59,980 nucleotides of DNA from Leptospira gomenensis (GCF_004770155.1 NZ_RQFA01000034.1:1-59980), one strand, 5' to 3'; shown: positions 32,657 through 46,571, numbered from the stretch's first letter. Numbers and translations are program-made. The notes: generated by a model from the letters alone, not told the origin.

Positions 32657-33236
32657 GATACTCAACCTTATCTTTTTATAGTTTACTTTTTTCGCATACC
32701 GGTTCGGAAATAAATTTCCAAAATCGGGAAAGTCCGCCGGTTGTAACCGAGAAGAGAATTACAAAGACAAAAACTAAGAGTAAGAATCAACTCGGAAAAA
32801 ACTTTTTCTTTCGACGAAATGGAACTCCGTCGTCTATCAAAACGAAGTCACGGAAGATTTTCATACAAAACGAATTGAGACAAATTTGCGTCTTTTTTTG
32901 GACAAAACATCCGAAACCGGAAACGGAATACGGGAATATGGAATCGGACTACGGTTTTACCGACCGCAAGGGAGGGATTTACGTAAAACGGAAAGGATGG
33001 AAAAACGAAATCCGAAAACGGAATTCCCGAATCATATAGTAAAATCTAATTTTATAATTCATGATTTACGAAACCGAAACCAAGGAAGTAAAAAACGAAA
33101 ATTCCGAACTCAGGTGTTACCGATTGTGGAAGACATAAAACGGAGAAAGAATAGGATCGGACACCGTAGTTTCGGAATATCGTATCAAGTTATAAACCAA
33201 AATCTTTGAACTTCTTCGAAGACCGTTGTAGGAAAT
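32657..33236. other. divergent intergenic region of 580 bases
   Basis: Separates the porin-like gene (minus) from the large histidine kinase gene (plus). Purine-rich, with many GGAA/CGGAAA stretches. A 107-codon plus frame at 32886-33209 has a low-complexity Arg/Asn/Lys-rich product with no start signal or family, so I do not call it. No terminator, RNA or repeat recognised; promoters for both flanking genes must be here. Confidence 0.5.
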
Positions 33237-36200
33237 ATGGATCAGGAACAGAAAAACAGAGAACGATCGACTTCGGTCGATGACGTTTCCGAAATACGAA
33301 ATCGGATTCTGGAACGTATCCGTCGGGATCGAACGTCCGCGCAGGATTTCGAAACCTCCGTATTTAAAAATAAAACCGTCGCGTCCTCGCACTCCGACGA
33401 ATGGATCGGTCGTTTTTGCGTCGATCTGGAAACTCTCTGTCTTCGATCCGTCTCCCGAGAAATCCAAACCCGATTGGAATACGACTCCGAAACCCTGAAC
33501 CGTATGCGACCGACGGATCTTTCGTTTCGTTTTGATTCCAATCGTAACGAAGAATTTTGGGCCGAAACGCTGGCCCGGGTTTCACAGGGCGAATCGGCGG
33601 TTTTTCCTTGGATCTTACTTTCGAAATCCGGAAAAATATTTCCCTTACGAATCGAATTGGACCCCGATCCGAATTTCCCCGAACTCGTCCAAGCCCGATG
33701 TTACGAAACGAAAGGATACGAAAAAGGATCGGAGGAAAAACGAAAGTTCGAACTCGAACTTACCGAAAAAAAGGCGACTCTTTCCCGTTTTCAAAAATTG
33801 TCCGGACTCGGTTCCTGGGAATACGACCTCTCCGATTCCACGATGAACGTCTCCGAACAACTCGCCGAAATCTACGAAAGAAAGGAACTAACCTCCCGGG
33901 GCATTTACGCCTTCGACAGAATACACCCGGAAGACCGGGAAAGGGTGATATCCTATTTCGAAGAAGCATTAATAAACGATTATATTCGTGAAATAGAATA
34001 TAGAATCTCTACTGAAAGCGGAAAAACGAAAGTCCTACTCAATCAGAGCGAACTGATACGAGGCGAAAACGGAAAAATCGTAAAGATCATCGGTTCGGTC
34101 ATGGACGTGAGCGAAAAAAGGAAGAACGAAAGACTTCTTCAGTTCCGACTCGGATTCGAAACGATCGCGACGGAAGTTTCCAGAAACATCATCAATCTTC
34201 CCTCCTCCGAAATAGAAAATACGATCCGCAACGGCATCGAAAAATCGGGCCGTTTTTTGTCTATGAACCGGGCCGTCATCGCCTTCTACAACGAAGACTG
34301 TACGGAACGAGTGATCGCGTATGAATGGATTCATCCCGATTCGGAGATCAAAACGAGTTATCTGGGCCGCAGGGAACCGATCGATCCTATGAGTTTTTTC
34401 ACGTCCGTGATGAAAACGGGACGTATCGCCAAGATAAACTCGATCGACGATCTTCCGCGAAACGCCAAATCCGATCGGGAACATCTGTTGCGGAACGGAA
34501 CCCAAACCTACATCGCGGTTCCCTTGTTGATCGGAGGCAAACTGAAGGGAAGATTGGGATTCGGCGGAAGCGAAAAAACCTCTTCCAAAGAAAAGGATCT
34601 GGACCGTCTGGAAAATCAGCTCCTCGAAAATTTCGCCGAAATCATCATCAACGCGCTCGAACGGAAACGGGTGGAAGAGGAACTAAAACAGGAACGCGAT
34701 TTATTCTCGTCCATCATGGAGAACACTCCAACCGCGGTCGTGGTGTTGAATCCCGAAGGAAAAATCCTCTACGCCAATCCGAGTTCGGAAACGATCCTAG
34801 GAATCCGACCGGAGGAGATCGTATCCAGAAATTACGATTCTCCCGAATGGAAATCCGCTTCCATCGACGGAGAAGAATGGAAGGAAGAGGACCAACCGTT
34901 TACGCAGGTGCTCAAAACCGGAAAACCGGTCTACGACATACGTCATTCGATCACCGCGGAGAACGGAGAGAAACGGTTTCTTTCCGTAAACGGCGCGCCC
35001 GTCAAAAATCAAAACGGCGAAATCCAATCGCTTGCGTTTATGATCACGGACATCACCAACCAAGTCCTCAAAGAAAGGGATCTGCGGGAAAGCGAAGAAC
35101 GATACAGAACGGTCGCGGAACAGACGGGAAGTATCGTCTACGACTACGATCTCGCGAGCGGTCGAATCAAATGGGCCGGCGCCATCCGCTCCATCACCGG
35201 TTACGATCCGGAGGAATTCCAAAACTTTACCGTGGATACCTGTCAAGGTTCGATTCATCCCGAGGACCTACCCTTCGTATTGTCCTCGTTGCAAACCGCG
35301 ATGAGCCGGGGAGAACGTTTCCGTTCCACGTATAGATTCAGAACCAAGTCCGGCGAATACACGTTCGTCGAGGACAGAGGAGCGTTTCTTTTCGACTCGA
35401 ACGGAAAACCGAATCGTATTTTAGGGGCGATGATAGACGTCGCGGAAAAGAAAAAAGCGGAAGAGATGCTCAAAGCATCCGAAACGCGGTTCCAGACGTT
35501 TTATCAATTTTCCAACGAAGCCATTCTACTTTTGGAAAAGGGAAAGAACCGAATCTCCGACAGCAACCAAGCCTTCCAAAAACTTTTCGGTTACACCTCC
35601 GAAGAGGCGGCCGATCTCAGCATTCTCCGGCTTCTGTCCCGCGATTCCTTGCGGGACCTGCTTCGAAAAAAATTCGTGTTCGGAGGCAAAACCTCGGTCG
35701 AGGTAGTCGCAAAAAAGAAAAACGGGAATCTGTTTCCTTCGGTCGTAAGTCATGCGGTGTTCTTCGATAAAGGAAGGGAGTTTTTTTCGATCAATATCAT
35801 CGACACGACTCCGTTTAAGGAGGCGGAAAAATTGAGGATCGTAAACAACGAAATCCTGGTCCGAAATCGATTGATCGAAATCCAAAAATCCGAACTGGAA
35901 ACAACACTAGAAAATCTCAAAAAAACCCAATCCCAACTCATACAATCCGAAAAGATGGCCGCGTTGGGCCAGTTGATGGCGGGAATCGCGCACGAAATCA
36001 ACAATCCGATCGGAGCCGTACAGGCTTCCAGTCAGAACATTCAGGAATGTTTATTTAGATTCCGGAGCCTGCTCCCCGAGGTTCAAACTCTGATGACTTC
36101 TTTGGGCCCGGAAAAACGCACGTTATGCGCCGATCTCATAGAAACCGCGATAGCCAGCGGAGAAAATTTCACCGGAATGGAGCAGAGAAACCGCAAAAAA

Positions 36201-36929
36201 ACGATCGCAAGTATATTAGAAAATTTGCGAATACCATTGAAAACCGCGGTCTCTTACGCGGATACTCTCGTGGACATGGGAATCGGCGAACTTCCAGAAC
36301 GATTCATTCCGCTCTTAGTACTCGAACAGACCCCGTTGATCCTGGAATATACGTCCTTGGAATCCTTCTTTTTCAGAAACACTAAAACGATCCGAATCGC
36401 CATCGACCGCATCTCTAAGATTTTATACGCACTCAAAAACTTCTCCCACTTCGACATCGGCGGAGAAAGGACGCTCGCGTCGGTGAAAGAAACCATAGAA
36501 ACCGTACTGACTATCTATCAAAACCAATTGAAAAAAGGCGTGGACTTGCAGAAGGAATTCGAGGATGTTCCCGCGGTTCTTTGTTTTCCCGACGACCTAC
36601 TTCATATCTGGACCAATCTCATCTACAATTCCCTACAGGCGATGCAGTTCAAAGGTTCGATTCTGATCCGTTTAAAAAAATTGGAAAAAGAACTGATGGT
36701 GGAAGTCCGGGACAACGGACCTGGAATTCCTAAGGAAATCCAGGAGAGGATTTTCGAACCGTTTTTCACCACCAAGGCACCGGGAGAAGGAAGCGGACTA
36801 GGATTGGACATCGTGAAGAAGATCGTACAAAAACACGAAGGAAAAATAGAATTGGAAAGCGAACCGGGAAGAACCTCGTTTAAGATCTACATTCCGATCG
36901 TATTAGAAACACGACGTTCAACTTTGTAA
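33237..36929 (+). CDS. multi-PAS/GAF sensor histidine kinase
   Basis: 1230 residues, soluble. Order: degenerate N-terminal PAS (about 35-150), PAS (185-300), GAF (305-475), three further PAS domains (490-610, 615-740, 745-860), coiled coil (860-905), then the kinase core. The phospho-acceptor is His919 in AGIAHEINNPIG. The ATPase domain shows the N box IWTNLIYNSLQAM, DNGPGIP (about 1160) and GSGLGLDIVKKI (about 1186). About 120 extra residues sit between the His helix and IRIAIDRISKILYALKNFSHF, splitting the dimerisation hairpin. No receiver domain of its own; a lone receiver gene overlaps it tail to tail by 12 bp. Confidence 0.95.
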   Translation: MDQEQKNRERSTSVDDVSEIRNRILERIRRDRTSAQDFETSVFKNKTVASSHSDEWIGRFCVDLETLCLRSVSREIQTRLEYDSETLNRMRPTDLSFRFDSNRNEEFWAETLARVSQGESAVFPWILLSKSGKIFPLRIELDPDPNFPELVQARCYETKGYEKGSEEKRKFELELTEKKATLSRFQKLSGLGSWEYDLSDSTMNVSEQLAEIYERKELTSRGIYAFDRIHPEDRERVISYFEEALINDYIREIEYRISTESGKTKVLLNQSELIRGENGKIVKIIGSVMDVSEKRKNERLLQFRLGFETIATEVSRNIINLPSSEIENTIRNGIEKSGRFLSMNRAVIAFYNEDCTERVIAYEWIHPDSEIKTSYLGRREPIDPMSFFTSVMKTGRIAKINSIDDLPRNAKSDREHLLRNGTQTYIAVPLLIGGKLKGRLGFGGSEKTSSKEKDLDRLENQLLENFAEIIINALERKRVEEELKQERDLFSSIMENTPTAVVVLNPEGKILYANPSSETILGIRPEEIVSRNYDSPEWKSASIDGEEWKEEDQPFTQVLKTGKPVYDIRHSITAENGEKRFLSVNGAPVKNQNGEIQSLAFMITDITNQVLKERDLRESEERYRTVAEQTGSIVYDYDLASGRIKWAGAIRSITGYDPEEFQNFTVDTCQGSIHPEDLPFVLSSLQTAMSRGERFRSTYRFRTKSGEYTFVEDRGAFLFDSNGKPNRILGAMIDVAEKKKAEEMLKASETRFQTFYQFSNEAILLLEKGKNRISDSNQAFQKLFGYTSEEAADLSILRLLSRDSLRDLLRKKFVFGGKTSVEVVAKKKNGNLFPSVVSHAVFFDKGREFFSINIIDTTPFKEAEKLRIVNNEILVRNRLIEIQKSELETTLENLKKTQSQLIQSEKMAALGQLMAGIAHEINNPIGAVQASSQNIQECLFRFRSLLPEVQTLMTSLGPEKRTLCADLIETAIASGENFTGMEQRNRKKTIASILENLRIPLKTAVSYADTLVDMGIGELPERFIPLLVLEQTPLILEYTSLESFFFRNTKTIRIAIDRISKILYALKNFSHFDIGGERTLASVKETIETVLTIYQNQLKKGVDLQKEFEDVPAVLCFPDDLLHIWTNLIYNSLQAMQFKGSILIRLKKLEKELMVEVRDNGPGIPKEIQERIFEPFFTTKAPGEGSGLGLDIVKKIVQKHEGKIELESEPGRTSFKIYIPIVLETRRSTL

Positions 36930-37307
36930 GGCCGTGGTGATCGTGGAAACGAGCTCGCGTTCGTCCCAAGGTTTTTTGAGATAGGAGCGTAGATTGATCT
37001 CTTTTTTCAACGCTTCAATAGAGGAATCGTCCGCGTGACCGGTCACGATCACTTTCTGAATGTCCGGATATTTACTGTGGACCTGTCTGAGAAATTCGTC
37101 GCCTTTGACGTTCGGCATCAACCAGTCCGAAATGATGACCAGAATCCGCACGTCTTCGTGCACCAACTCCTCGATGATCTGCCAAGCCTCTCCTGCGTCC
37201 AGGGCGGTTTCATAACGATATCCGTCCCCCAAATGCCGTTTGACCTGGGATTTCATACTCATGAGGATCAATGCCTCGTCGTCTACGAAAAGAATCGCCT
37301 TATCCAA
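36918..37307 (-). CDS. single-domain response regulator
   Basis: 129 residues, one receiver domain from a TTG start with AGGTGAG upstream. Acidic pocket VDDEAL, phospho-acceptor Asp in IISDWLMPNVKGDEF (about residue 60), VTGHADDSS and the Lys in YLKKPWDEREL. The KPWD ending is that of RpfG/HupR-like receivers. No output domain, so it signals by protein contact or passes phosphate on. The gene is convergent with the large kinase and 111 bp downstream of the REC-EAL gene on the same strand. Confidence 0.93.
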   Translation of the reverse strand: MDKAILFVDDEALILMSMKSQVKRHLGDGYRYETALDAGEAWQIIEELVHEDVRILVIISDWLMPNVKGDEFLRQVHSKYPDIQKVIVTGHADDSSIEALKKEINLRSYLKKPWDERELVSTITTALQS

Positions 37308-37418
37308 CTTAAATCACTCACCTATTTATTCGACTTGTCGAATTAACAAAAAACGCAAGGCGTTACAGTATTTGGAAAAAAAATAATGGCAAGTCAATTT
37401 TGAAAAAAACCATCCGAC

Positions 37419-39134
<1,716 letters not shown>

Positions 39135-39392
39135 CGTACCAAACTTATTTCGAGGATCTTCGAAATTCGACCGCCGTTCTCGTTCACGCGCCCGCGTCGT
39201 TTCGATTTCGGAGATCCGGTGCGGAACGTTTTTCCGCATGCCCGCAAAACCGTGTTAGTCCTTCGTTACGAACTTCGTCCCGTGCGGGAACAAGATCGTA
39301 GTTCTTCAATTGACAGCGGGGTTTGTAATTGTATTCTTCCTTCTCAGACGCCAATTATTTTTTTGATATCTCCGATTCTTCCGGAAGGTTTT

Positions 39393-41003
<1,611 letters not shown>

Positions 41004-41103
41004 AAATCTTCGGAAATTTTTTTCTTGAACGAATTCGAACAGACTCTACCGTGCTGCTTCTATCCCCTTCGACCCAATGAAACTGAAATAACGAGGAAAA
41101 CAA

Positions 41104-42060
41104 ATGCAAACCGAAAATCGTTTTGCCGTCGATGCAAAAGGAGAGGAACTCTTTCTCATCTATTTGAAGAACATATTTTTTACGATCATCACGATCGGAA
41201 TCTACTATTTCTGGGCCAAGGTGAACACGCAGAAATATCTTTTCCGTCACGTGTCGTTCCAAGGACAACGTTTCGACTATCACGGAACGGGTAAGGAGAA
41301 TTTTATCGGTTTTGTCAAAGGAATCGGAATCGTACTCGCCGTCGCCGCGCTCCTCGCCGGAATCTATTGGCTGGCTTTCCAAATCGGAACCGCAGCGGTG
41401 GTCGTAGTGACCCTCTCGGTTTACGCTGGATTTTTATGTGTGATCCCGTATCTTTCGATCGGATCCAGAAGATATTTTCTCAGCAGGACTTCGTTTAACA
41501 ACGTGCGTTTCCGGTTTACGGGAAGCGTAACCGAGTTGTTGAAAATTTTCATTCCCGGAGCGTTCCTGTCCGCGATCACGTTCGGAATTTATTCCGCTTG
41601 GTTTTCCAACAAGTTGGATCGATTTTTTACGGCACACACGCACTTGGGCAACGCGGATTTCAGTTACGAAGGACAGGGAAAGGAACTGTTCAAAATTTAT
41701 CTCAAAGGGATTCTTCTTTTGATTCCCACAGCGGGAATTTATAGTTTTTGGTTGGGAGCCAACCTGCACAACTACTACTGGAACCGCGTCAAATTTCAGG
41801 GAATATCCTTCCGCTCCGATCTCAAAGGAGGGACCTTACTTTGGAACGCGTTCGTATCGACCGCGTTGATACTGTTCACGTTGGGAATCGGAATTCCCTG
41901 GGCGTATCTGCGTTCTCTCCGAATGATCGTACAATCCCTCTCTTTGGAAAACTCGCCCGACCTTGCTTCGATCCGCAGCGTCAAGGACCCCGGAGCCAGC
42001 GCACTCGCCGACGGAATCCAAGAAGCGGGAGAAGCCTTCAACTCAGTCTTCGGCGGCTAA
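41104..42060 (+). CDS. DUF898 (YjgN-like) membrane protein
   Basis: 318 residues, GAGGAAAA before the ATG. Three tandem copies of a two-helix unit, each opening with a soluble strand pair such as GEELFLIYLKNIFFTIITIG / YYFWAKVNTQKYLFRHV; the units start at about residues 12, 125 and 195. The pattern TIGIYYFWAKVN and GIYSFWLGANLHNYYW is the DUF898 hallmark. It is followed after 2 bp by an M48 peptidase gene, a pairing seen in many bacteria. Function unknown, perhaps a substrate or partner of the peptidase. Confidence 0.93.
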   Translation: MQTENRFAVDAKGEELFLIYLKNIFFTIITIGIYYFWAKVNTQKYLFRHVSFQGQRFDYHGTGKENFIGFVKGIGIVLAVAALLAGIYWLAFQIGTAAVVVVTLSVYAGFLCVIPYLSIGSRRYFLSRTSFNNVRFRFTGSVTELLKIFIPGAFLSAITFGIYSAWFSNKLDRFFTAHTHLGNADFSYEGQGKELFKIYLKGILLLIPTAGIYSFWLGANLHNYYWNRVKFQGISFRSDLKGGTLLWNAFVSTALILFTLGIGIPWAYLRSLRMIVQSLSLENSPDLASIRSVKDPGASALADGIQEAGEAFNSVFGG

Positions 42061-42062
42061 AC

Positions 42063-43208
42063 ATGACCGACCGTCTCTACGACGGAAAAACGGCGTCTCC
42101 TTACGAGGGGACGCTTTTTCCGGAAGCCGGGAACCTACGTTTCGTCACACAAGGAACCGACCCGCAAACATTCCATTTTTCTTATAAACATCTCCGCTCC
42201 TTGGAAAAATTGGGAGAGGCGTACAGACTTCAATTCGACGATCCAAAAGAAACTAACAACGATTATATACTAACGTTCGAATCCGAGGAAACCGCGGAGA
42301 AAATCCGGACATTCCGAAAAAAAACCTTCGGACAAGGAGCCTCGGGTTGGTTCAAACGGTTTTTGTTGTTGCCCGTACTCGTACAGATTCTGTTAGCCGC
42401 AATCCCCGCTCTGGGAATCGGATATCTTCTCGTGGTCAAATTGGACAGAACCTACGTATTCGTACCGGAGACCGTGGACCGGTCGCTCGGAGAACTGTTG
42501 TCCAAACGGTTTGAAACGGAATATCCGGAATGTAAAAATCCAAAATTAAAACGGGGACTACGTCCCATTACGGAAGCGGTCTTACGTCCCAAAGATCGGG
42601 AACGATATACGATCTCGGTTCTAAAAAGTTCCGAGGTCAACGCCTTCGCCCTGCCGGGAGGAACGATTTATCTATTTTCAGGACTATTGGAGGAATCCGA
42701 AAGCCCGGACGAAATCGCGGCCGTTCTCGCCCACGAAATAGCCCACGTGGAAAAAAGGCATGGGATCCGGCAACTCATCCGCATCTTGGGAATTTCAATC
42801 GTCATCAAACTTTCGGTGGGAATCGGGTTCACCGACATAGACACACTGGAAACGTTATCCGAAATCGCGAACACTCTCGCGATCCTAAGATATTCGAGGG
42901 AGTTCGAAGAGGAAGCGGACCTTTACGCGTTTGAGCGGCTCAAAAAATCCGGATTGGGAATCGGAGGATTCGTGGACTTTTTCCAAAGAGAGGAAGACAA
43001 ACTCGGCAAAAGGGAAACTCCATCCGACGAGCACAAAAAGGAAAACGAATCAAAATGGAACGCCGCCAAAATACTCGATTGGTTCAGCACACACCCGGAC
43101 AATAAAAAAAGGATAGAAACCGCCAAGGAATATTCCAAAAAAACGAAAATGGGAACGAAACGGATTCGCATCGATCGCTGGAAAACGATCCGCGAAATTT
43201 GTAATTAA
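42063..43208 (+). CDS. M48 family membrane metallopeptidase
   Basis: 381 residues from the ATG 2 bp after the DUF898 stop. N-terminal soluble domain of about 90 residues (YDGKTASPYEGTLFPEAG, then FSYKHLRSLEKLGEAYRLQF), one membrane helix (about 98-125), then the M48 domain with HEIAHVEKRHG (zinc ligands His224 and His228) and the third ligand in EFEEEADLYAFE. C-terminal STHPDNKKRIE is the family end motif. Likely a quality-control protease facing the periplasm, translationally coupled to DUF898. Confidence 0.94.
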   Translation: MTDRLYDGKTASPYEGTLFPEAGNLRFVTQGTDPQTFHFSYKHLRSLEKLGEAYRLQFDDPKETNNDYILTFESEETAEKIRTFRKKTFGQGASGWFKRFLLLPVLVQILLAAIPALGIGYLLVVKLDRTYVFVPETVDRSLGELLSKRFETEYPECKNPKLKRGLRPITEAVLRPKDRERYTISVLKSSEVNAFALPGGTIYLFSGLLEESESPDEIAAVLAHEIAHVEKRHGIRQLIRILGISIVIKLSVGIGFTDIDTLETLSEIANTLAILRYSREFEEEADLYAFERLKKSGLGIGGFVDFFQREEDKLGKRETPSDEHKKENESKWNAAKILDWFSTHPDNKKRIETAKEYSKKTKMGTKRIRIDRWKTIREICN

Positions 43209-43209
43209 A

Positions 43210-43377
43210 TTATTTCTGATCCGAAGGTAAATATTCGGAAATCAGCTCCCCCAACTCCCGGTCGAATCGTTCGAAGGATCTTAGGATTTCTTCGAGCAAG
43301 ACCTCGCCGGTTTTGCCGTCTTCCGAAAAATCCGTATCATTTTCTTCGGCCGCTTCCGCCAGATCGAAAAACTTCAT
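43210..43377 (-). CDS. small acidic protein
   Basis: 55 residues starting at the ATG of [12 protein letters not shown], preceded by GGAAAGGGG. Strongly acidic (about 17 Asp/Glu), predicted helical. The frame is open 13 codons further. It ends 1 bp from the stop of the convergent M48 gene. No family recognised; coding quality is supported only by the RBS and a balanced composition unlike neighbouring shadows. Confidence 0.5.
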   Translation of the reverse strand: MKFFDLAEAAEENDTDFSEDGKTGEVLLEEILRSFERFDRELGELISEYLPSDQK

Positions 43378-43537
43378 CTCTTTCCCCTTTCCTTCGAATT
43401 CTTCGGATCGAAACATTGGAGATTGGAGGAAAAAAAACGTTCCGATCCAACGGAGCTCCGCACTTTTCCGAAACGCGACGGAAGTTTTATTCTTAAATCG
43501 GTTCCCAAAAAATTTCCTGAAAAAACCATGGGAGAAG

Positions 43538-44641
43538 ATGATTCAGTTTCACCCTGTATTGGGCTCACTAAAAAGTTACGAAGCGGGAAAACCGATCGAA
43601 CTCGTAGTACGTGAATTCGGAATCCGTCCCGAAGACGTGATCAAACTCGGTTCGAACGAAAATCCGTTCGGATGTTCGGAACACGTCGCAGAACGGGTGC
43701 GCGCAGCCGCGTCGCAGATGTATCTTTATCCGGACGATTCGTATCTGGAACTAAAAAACGAACTCGCGCGGAAATTCGAAGTGACCCCCGAACGGATCCT
43801 ACCGGGAAACGGAAGCGATCAGGTTTTGGATTTTGCGTGTCGTTCCGTGCTACTTCCGGGCGATCCGGTTCTCATCAATCGGGTCACCTTTGCGATGTAT
43901 AAGATCTACTCGTTACAATGCGGCGCCAAAATCCATTCCACCGAAACGCTTCCCCACGATTTGAACGCGTTTTTAGAACTCTCGAAACTTCACAAACCTA
44001 AGATAATTTTTTTGTGCACTCCTTCCAACCCCGCCGGAGACGCCCTATCGAAAACGGACGTCTACGGATTTTTGGAGCAACTCTCCCCGAACACGTTAGT
44101 CGTCATCGACGGCGCTTACATGGAATTCGCCGCAAAAAAGGATCCGGAAAAATTGCTTTCTCCCCGCCAACTTACCGACCGTTTTCCAAACGTCTTGTAC
44201 GTAGGTACATTTTCCAAAGTCTACGGATTGGGGGGAATGAGGATCGGATACGGAATCGGAAACGCGGAATTGATTCGTAACTTATACAAGATGCGCCCTC
44301 CTTTTAGCGTCGCCAATCTATCAGCGTTGGCAGCTACCGAGGCTTTGTGTCGTCCGGAGCACGTGGAATTTTATCTCGAAAACAATCTCGCACAAATGAA
44401 CCGCTACGAAACGTTCGCACGGGAACAAGATTTGACTTGGATCGATTCGTATGCGAATTTTATAACATTGTTCGCGAGAAAAAACGGAAAAACCTCAGAG
44501 GAGATCTGCCGTTCCTTGTTGCGTCAAGGAATCATCTTGCGGGATCTGAAAAGTTACGACCTCAACGCGATCCGTATCACGATCGGAAGACCGGAACAAA
44601 ACGATCGTGTTTTGGAAGCTCTCACGAAGGAATTCGCGTAA
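43538..44641 (+). CDS. hisC: histidinol-phosphate aminotransferase
   Basis: 367 residues from ATG; the frame upstream crosses the opposite small gene. Fold type I aminotransferase with [11 protein letters not shown] (about 36-46), [30 protein letters not shown], and the PLP Lys in [16 protein letters not shown] (about 230). C-terminal [11 protein letters not shown] matches HisC. Converts imidazole-acetol phosphate to histidinol phosphate with glutamate in histidine synthesis. It stands apart from other his genes. Some relatives act on aromatic amino acids, a minor alternative. Confidence 0.93.
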   Translation: MIQFHPVLGSLKSYEAGKPIELVVREFGIRPEDVIKLGSNENPFGCSEHVAERVRAAASQMYLYPDDSYLELKNELARKFEVTPERILPGNGSDQVLDFACRSVLLPGDPVLINRVTFAMYKIYSLQCGAKIHSTETLPHDLNAFLELSKLHKPKIIFLCTPSNPAGDALSKTDVYGFLEQLSPNTLVVIDGAYMEFAAKKDPEKLLSPRQLTDRFPNVLYVGTFSKVYGLGGMRIGYGIGNAELIRNLYKMRPPFSVANLSALAATEALCRPEHVEFYLENNLAQMNRYETFAREQDLTWIDSYANFITLFARKNGKTSEEICRSLLRQGIILRDLKSYDLNAIRITIGRPEQNDRVLEALTKEFA

Positions 44642-44838
44642 ACGGAAAAAGTTTTTTCTTCGCGAAAAATCCGTTTCCGCAACTTCCATAAATTCCTCCG
44701 AAGCGGTTTCAAAATCGCAAAACGTTTCGGATCCGAAATTCTTTTGTAGCGAGCCGACAGGAAAAAGGATTTAGAATTTTCCGTATGTGCACGAAACTTA
44801 AGAAGAATACAAACGGTCCCATTCGAAAAGGAGGAAAG

Positions 44839-45012
44839 ATGTTCCGTTCCGAATACAAACAAAAACGCGACGCGCTCGACATCAAATCGAATTTCTTTTC
44901 CGACAAATCCGTTGCTCGATCCCGCGCCGATGAACCCCAGACCGAGTCGCAGAAATCCGCCGGCTCCTCGCACAAACGAATCCGGGTTCTCCCCGAACTT
45001 CACGATAAGTGA
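44839..45012 (+). CDS. small basic protein of unknown function
   Basis: 57 residues. The ATG of MFRSEYKQKRD is preceded by AAAAGGAGGAAAG, one of the best Shine-Dalgarno sequences in the window. The product is charged (Lys/Arg/Glu/Ser-rich), without hydrophobic segments, and likely disordered. Its stop abuts the stop of the convergent rarA gene. Overlapping minus-strand frames at 44554-45003 lack such signals. No family recognised. Confidence 0.5.
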   Translation: MFRSEYKQKRDALDIKSNFFSDKSVARSRADEPQTESQKSAGSSHKRIRVLPELHDK

Positions 45013-46284
45013 TCAACGTCCTCGTTTTCGCGGGGAATTCTTCCACATCGTATCCAGATATTCCTTAAGTTTTAACTCCATTCCGTTTCCGGTCGGAACA
45101 TAGAATCGGGGAGGATTTTCGGCGAACTCGTCCGGGAAATAATTTTGTTCCGTAAATCCCCCGTGGTCGTGCGGATACGCGTATCCTTCCGAGGCTCCTT
45201 CTTTTTTATGAAGAAAGGTGGGCGCGTTTCTGAGACGGTTCGGTATTTTGATCCCGGTCCCGTGCTCCCTTACGAAGGACAACGCCGAGCCCAATCCCTT
45301 ATAACTCGCGTTCGATTTGGGACAGGAGGCGAGAAACGTGGTAACGTGTGCGAGGATCAATCTTCCCTCCGGCATGCCGATTGCCTCTAACGCGTGTAAG
45401 CCGGAAACGGCGAGAGGTAATCCGTTTACGGAAGCGTTCCCGACGTCCTCGCTGGCGAGTATGATCAGACGACGCATGATAAAAAGCGGATCTTCCCCTC
45501 CCTCCAAAAGTACCGCGAGATAATACAAGGCCGCATCCGGGTCGCTGCCACGCACGGACTTGATGAAGGCGGAGATGACGTCGTAGTGGGATTCCCCGCT
45601 TTTGTCGTATTCTATGACGCGACTTTCCAGATATTCCTCTATATCCGATCTGGATATAGAAGAATCCGGAGGAAAACTAAAAGCCAACCCTTCCAAATTG
45701 GAAAGAAGTTTCCTTCCGTCCCCTCCCGAAAAACGGATCAAAGTTTCCTTCGCTTCCTCGTTCAAACGCAGAGCTACCTCGAGGTGCGAAATTCCTCGTT
45801 CCAGAAGCGCCGCCTGTTCCCCGAGACTGAGGGGTTCTATCTTAAGAATCTGACAACGGGACAACAAAGGCCTCGTGATTCGAAACGCAGGATTTTCCGT
45901 CGTAGCTCCGATCAGGACGAGACGCCCCGTTTCCACCCCGCGCAAAAGACTGTCCTGCTGCGAAGCGCTGAAACGATGGATCTCGTCCAAAAAAAGAAGG
46001 ACGGTTCCTTCCCGTTCCGCTCTTTCCAGCAACTTTTTGATTTCAGCGACGCCCGTGGAAACGGCGTTGTATTCCACGAAGGGAAGATTCCAGTTTCTAC
46101 AAAGAATTCCGGCTAACGTGGATTTGCCGGTGCCCGGAGGTCCGTAAAGTATGATCGAAACCGGAGAACGATAATTGACCAGTTGTTTTCTCGCCCTTGT
46201 TTGACCGATCACCTCTTCGAAAGTGGAGGGACGGATTTTATGCGCCAAAGGAGGAATCGGTTTTTTTGCGAAAAGATCGCTCAC
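45013..46284 (-). CDS. rarA: replication-associated recombination protein A, AAA+ ATPase
   Basis: 423 residues, GTG start overlapping the stop of the preceding gene by 4 bp. AAA+ motifs: Walker [12 protein letters not shown] (about 50-60), Walker [20 protein letters not shown], sensor [20 protein letters not shown]. The C-terminal MgsA/WRNIP1 domain follows ([16 protein letters not shown], then [13 protein letters not shown]). Acts at stalled replication forks and in recombination. The small Cys-rich gene ahead is part of the same unit. Confidence 0.95.
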   Translation of the reverse strand: MSDLFAKKPIPPLAHKIRPSTFEEVIGQTRARKQLVNYRSPVSIILYGPPGTGKSTLAGILCRNWNLPFVEYNAVSTGVAEIKKLLERAEREGTVLLFLDEIHRFSASQQDSLLRGVETGRLVLIGATTENPAFRITRPLLSRCQILKIEPLSLGEQAALLERGISHLEVALRLNEEAKETLIRFSGGDGRKLLSNLEGLAFSFPPDSSISRSDIEEYLESRVIEYDKSGESHYDVISAFIKSVRGSDPDAALYYLAVLLEGGEDPLFIMRRLIILASEDVGNASVNGLPLAVSGLHALEAIGMPEGRLILAHVTTFLASCPKSNASYKGLGSALSFVREHGTGIKIPNRLRNAPTFLHKKEGASEGYAYPHDHGGFTEQNYFPDEFAENPPRFYVPTGNGMELKLKEYLDTMWKNSPRKRGR

Positions 46285-46508
46285 GAAAGTTCCAATTCGT
46301 TTTTGATCTTACGAAGACAGGTTCGTATCGTCGCGTTGCATACGTCGCAAGCGCTGTGACAACAGACCAGAGATTGTTCCCGTATATTTCCCCGGAGAAT
46401 ATTTTCGATCAGACCTTGAATTCGGATCGGAAGATCGAACAGATCCAGGTTTTCGCGGATGATTTGCTCCTGAGTTTTCGGAAATAGTTCGGGTTGATTG
46501 GTTTCCAA
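46281..46508 (-). CDS. small Cys-rich protein coupled to rarA
   Basis: 75 residues from a TTG start. The C-terminal half has five Cys and one His in [20 protein letters not shown], a possible metal-binding or Fe-S cluster motif. The stop overlaps the GTG start of rarA by 4 bp, which strongly supports translation of both. N-terminal half is helical and acidic. I do not recognise the family. Confidence 0.7.
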   Translation of the reverse strand: METNQPELFPKTQEQIIRENLDLFDLPIRIQGLIENILRGNIREQSLVCCHSACDVCNATIRTCLRKIKNELELS

Positions 46509-46571
46509 ACGTTCGACCTAATTTTATAAAGTTCTTCTCTCGATTGGACAGTCCGAATGCCCGAAAAGATT

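Noticed and set aside
32886..33209. 107-codon frame before the large histidine kinase
   Set aside because: Low-complexity Arg/Lys/Asn-rich product, no RBS and no domain.
34325..35335. 336-codon plus frame inside the kinase gene
   Set aside because: Shadow in another frame of the kinase; composition is Arg/Gly-rich nonsense, while the main frame has five recognisable PAS domains.
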